A DNA stretch of 64,000 bases from Amycolatopsis balhimycina FH 1894 (lineage in GTDB: Bacteria; Actinomycetota; Actinomycetes; Mycobacteriales; Pseudonocardiaceae). The notes below the pieces were generated by a model that was given only the letters and a program-made list of their open reading frames with translations, was not told the origin of the DNA and searched no databases. Positions 61,739-64,000 of this stretch are shown here, piece by piece; the stretch's first letter is position 1, and each line of letters starts with the position of its first letter. A program made the position numbers and the translations under genes. The DNA is taken from NCBI RefSeq assembly GCF_000384295.1, contig NZ_KB913037.1, positions 9,561,508-9,625,507 of the forward strand, given 5' to 3'.

Positions 61739-62826
61739 GCACCTTCCTCGGTATGCCTACCGCGCCGGCCGCGCGCTGCGACTGCCGACGCTGCCCCTGG
61801 TACGTCGACGCCGAGCCTGCAGTCGCCATCGCGCCGCTGTGCTCCGGCTGCAACTCCGACTGCGCCTACTGCGGCTGCGCCCGCTCCGACTGCCGGGCCT
61901 GCCCGATCCGCTGCGGCTCCCGCACTGACATCGACGCCTGGATGCGCGACGTCGGCGGCACCCTGGAATTCGACGACCTCGCCGTTCCCGCCTCGCTGCC
62001 GACCTCGCTGCCGGCGTTCATTCCGCAGGTCGACGGCTCCGGCGTCGCTGAGCTCGACGAGGTTATCCGGTGGCCGGCGTACGCGGTCGGGCTACGGCGG
62101 GTGTTTTCTCCCCGTACTCATGCGCTCTACCCGCGCTGGTGCGACGGCCGGATCGCCGCCGAGGTCCTCGATGTCCCGGACACCACGTTGACCGTCCTCA
62201 GCGGATACGGCGAGGACCCGCTCGTCGAGGCCTTCTGGACGGCGCGGCACCGCGACGACCTGATCACCCGGATCGCCGACCTGCGATTCGGGCTCGTGCT
62301 GGCGCCCAACTACTCGATCTACGGCAACTGGCCCCGCGCCGAACACCTGATCAACATGCGCCGCTCGCTGATCATCGCCGCCGAGTTCGCCGCCGCCGGG
62401 ATCCCGACCGTGCCGAACCTGTACTGGTACCGCCTCGAAGACCTGCGCCGCCAGGCCGACTGGGTCGCCGAAACCAAGCCTGCCGCCGTCGCGGTCAACG
62501 TCCAGACCGTGCGAGAGAACAACAACTGGCAGAGCTGGGCGCTGCCGGGCTTGTCCTGGCTGGCCGAGAACCTTCCACCGGACGCCGTGGTGATCTTGAC
62601 CGGCCTGTCCCGGCGGGATCGCATCGAGACCGCGCTCGACCTGTTCGGTAACAGGCTCGTCGTGATCAGCCAGAACCCGGCGCAGTACGCCTTACACGGC
62701 GCGGTGATGACCGCCGACGGTCGCCAGGATGTTCACGCCTGCATTCCTGACGCCTTCGCCCGCTCCGTTCGCTTCATGGCTTCCCTGCTTCCGCACAGGA
62801 CCGTCACCGCCGGGGGAGGCCTCTGA
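61735..62826 (+). CDS. DUF4417-like protein with N-terminal Cys cluster
   Basis: The 363-residue protein has fourteen Cys within residues 15-60 (for example CDCRRCPWY, CSGCNSDCAYCGCARSDC, CRACPIRC), a probable iron-sulphur or zinc module. The following domain reads RFGLVLAPNYSIYGNWPRAE, HLINMRRSLIIAAEFAAAGI and AVNVQTVRENNNWQSW, characteristic of DUF4417 proteins found on phages and plasmids. Function is unknown. GTG 61735 overlaps the ParB-like stop (GTGA). Confidence 0.7.
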   Translation: MSTFLGMPTAPAARCDCRRCPWYVDAEPAVAIAPLCSGCNSDCAYCGCARSDCRACPIRCGSRTDIDAWMRDVGGTLEFDDLAVPASLPTSLPAFIPQVDGSGVAELDEVIRWPAYAVGLRRVFSPRTHALYPRWCDGRIAAEVLDVPDTTLTVLSGYGEDPLVEAFWTARHRDDLITRIADLRFGLVLAPNYSIYGNWPRAEHLINMRRSLIIAAEFAAAGIPTVPNLYWYRLEDLRRQADWVAETKPAAVAVNVQTVRENNNWQSWALPGLSWLAENLPPDAVVILTGLSRRDRIETALDLFGNRLVVISQNPAQYALHGAVMTADGRQDVHACIPDAFARSVRFMASLLPHRTVTAGGGL

Positions 62827-63134
62827 TGCCACGACACATCTGGGTTCTGCTGGGCTGGTCGCCCGAGCTCGGCGCTGCGGTTACGTCGGTCGGTGTCCTC
62901 GGCCTCGACCCGGAGAAGCCCGAGCGCTTTGTCGAGTGGATCCCGCGGGAGTATGCAGCCGGACGGATCTGGCGCGAACGCCTTACCGGTATTGACCCGG
63001 CGGTGCTGGCCGACCGGATGGGGTTCTGGGCCGAGACGCCGATCGCTCCGGCCGCGCGAGTCGATGGGGCTGAAGGAGCTCTCGGGGACGTCGTGAGGAC
63101 GCAGGTCGACGACCTCCTCGGGTCTGCGCGCTGA
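62826..63134 (+). CDS. Small hypothetical protein of the transfer region
   Basis: The 102-residue protein is encoded with TGATG coupling to the upstream gene. It opens RHIWVLLGWSPELGAAVTSV and has an amphipathic, Trp-containing middle. No family, membrane helix or motif was recognised. Co-transcription with the ParB/DUF4417 genes is the only functional clue. Confidence 0.6.
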   Translation: MPRHIWVLLGWSPELGAAVTSVGVLGLDPEKPERFVEWIPREYAAGRIWRERLTGIDPAVLADRMGFWAETPIAPAARVDGAEGALGDVVRTQVDDLLGSAR

Positions 63135-63149
63135 GCCGGCGGTCGCCTG

Positions 63150-64000
63150 ATGGGAACCAACGCCAAAGCCGGTCACGCTGCCTACGCCGTGACACCCGCC
63201 GGCGTATTCGCCGCGCACCTTGCCGCTGTCTGCGCGAATACCGAGGAGCCCGCGGACGCGGCGGAGGCCGACCTGCAATTCGTCGCCGGGATCGTGGCGG
63301 GCGGCGTCGACCCCGATGACCCGCTCGGACCACCGGCGATCGAGCTCCCGGACGATCCGGTCCAGGGCTATGGCGTGTTCTCCGCGGCGGTCGGCACCGC
63401 GCTCGCTGCCGGGAGCCAGCTCTCCGACACCGCCACCGGGCCCTACGAGGAGCACCTCCACGCCCTCAGCGCCGAGTACCTGGCGGAACTTGAGCCTGCG
63501 CAACTCGCCGATATCGCGGCCGCGGCTGGGTTCGAGCACCCGAAGCTGGTCGGGATCGCTGGGCAGCTCCCGCATCCGCTGGCCATCTGGCTCGACCCGT
63601 CCGTGCCGGCTGATGCCGAAGCCAAAAAGAAGATCCAGGCGCTGGCGCTGGCCCGCCATGACGCCCTCTGCGCCGGCCAGGCGATCAACGGCAAGACGTT
63701 CGCCGAGTGGGATCTTCCGACAACCGCTGCGGCGTTGCCGGAGGGGTTCGAGGGATGGGCGGCGACCGAAGCCGACCTGGCCGAGGTGCAGGGCGACTTC
63801 GACGCTGCCGCTGCTGCGGTCGCCCAGCAAGGCGCCGCCACCGGGCCTGAGTTGGTCGCCGCGCTGGTGCACTGGGAAAATCGGATCGCCACCGCGCAGA
63901 GCGTCGATCCTGCTGCTGACTTCAGCATGGCGACGGCGGCGGCGCGTCATCATGTCGATGAGCTGCTGGGAGCCGTCACTCCGGCGCAGCTGAGTGCCGC
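63150..64000 (+). CDS. Hypothetical Ala/Asp-rich protein (3' partial)
   Basis: ATG 63150, 15 bases after the previous stop, opens a frame that runs 283 codons to the window edge without a stop: GTNAKAGHAAYAVTPAGVFA, YGVFSAAVGTALAAGSQLSD, EYLAELEPAQLADIAAAAGF, PHPLAIWLDPSVPADAEAKK. Codon-position GC bias and direction agree with the operon. It looks soluble and helical; no family was recognised. A long frame on the other strand (62733-63953) is its shadow. Confidence 0.65.
   Translation, partial: MGTNAKAGHAAYAVTPAGVFAAHLAAVCANTEEPADAAEADLQFVAGIVAGGVDPDDPLGPPAIELPDDPVQGYGVFSAAVGTALAAGSQLSDTATGPYEEHLHALSAEYLAELEPAQLADIAAAAGFEHPKLVGIAGQLPHPLAIWLDPSVPADAEAKKKIQALALARHDALCAGQAINGKTFAEWDLPTTAAALPEGFEGWAATEADLAEVQGDFDAAAAAVAQQGAATGPELVAALVHWENRIATAQSVDPAADFSMATAAARHHVDELLGAVTPAQLSA

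Noticed and set aside
62733..63953. 406-codon minus-strand frame at the right edge
   Set aside because: Shadow of the plus-strand genes at 61735, 62826 and 63150, which have start signals and operon coupling.
1..64000. CRISPR arrays, rRNA and tRNA genes
   Set aside because: No regularly spaced repeats or conserved RNA signatures were noticed by eye; a covariance-model scan was not possible.

Overview
The window is high-G+C actinomycete DNA. Long GC3-biased genes, GTG/TTG starts, 4-bp ATGA/GTGA overlaps, DUF1707/DUF998 proteins, a BlaI–M56 pair, an Lsr2 homologue and an ECF sigma factor of the SigD/ShbA type all suggest Pseudonocardiaceae, most likely Amycolatopsis or a close relative. No rRNA, tRNA or CRISPR array was recognised by eye.

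Layout. (1) 1–16.9 kb is ordinary chromosome with an envelope theme: a secreted double-psi-barrel protein (partial), undecaprenyl-diphosphate phosphatase, a secreted phosphodiesterase, a DedA-family protein, a ZIP metal transporter, an M56 peptidase/BlaI pair, a PAP2 phosphatase, an ABC exporter with a sensor kinase whose response regulator is broken, a DMT-family protein joined in frame to a GT4 glycosyltransferase, DUF998, an OmpR-type two-component system and DUF1707. A CTAC-N6-GTAG dyad occurs upstream of dedA and twice between blaI and the PAP2 gene, so a BlaI-type repressor probably controls undecaprenyl-carrier recycling. (2) 16.9–26 kb is a decaying boundary zone: frameshifted membrane genes, a glycosyltransferase scrap, an NB-ARC/TPR protein, a broken CBASS-like operon (SLATT effector plus CD-NTase with AGS-C sensor), a full and a truncated DUF2637 gene, and a perfect 54-bp palindrome. 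(3) 26–43.3 kb is cargo resembling a defence island: an 1842-residue protein (SARP-type HTH/BTAD, P-loop, caspase-like domain, second STAND NTPase, WD40) overlapping an alpha/beta-hydrolase gene; a truncated aldo/keto reductase and a dead IS481; a run of two sigma-like genes, a small membrane protein and an HNH–STAND NTPase; and a DUF5131 gene facing two TcmP paralogues. (4) 43.7–64 kb is the transfer module of an integrative conjugative element or plasmid: sigma-like protein, TcpC-, TcpE- and VirB4-like proteins, a VirB6-like protein, transglycosylase/NlpC hydrolase, coupling ATPase, replication-relaxation protein, ParB-like protein, a DUF4417-like protein and two unknowns. It contains an intact IS630 and an intact IS66 element, a two-gene cassette of unknown function and lsr2.

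How it fits together. Regions 2–4 look like one mobile element, or several nested ones, carrying conflict systems. Its genes are being lost by frameshift (CBASS), IS insertion (the small membrane gene next to IS66) and gene splitting (coupling protein around lsr2). The transfer genes are co-oriented and mostly overlap by 4 bp, so they are probably co-transcribed from about 43.6 kb to beyond the right edge. No integrase or attachment site was recognised, so element borders are inferred from gene content only.
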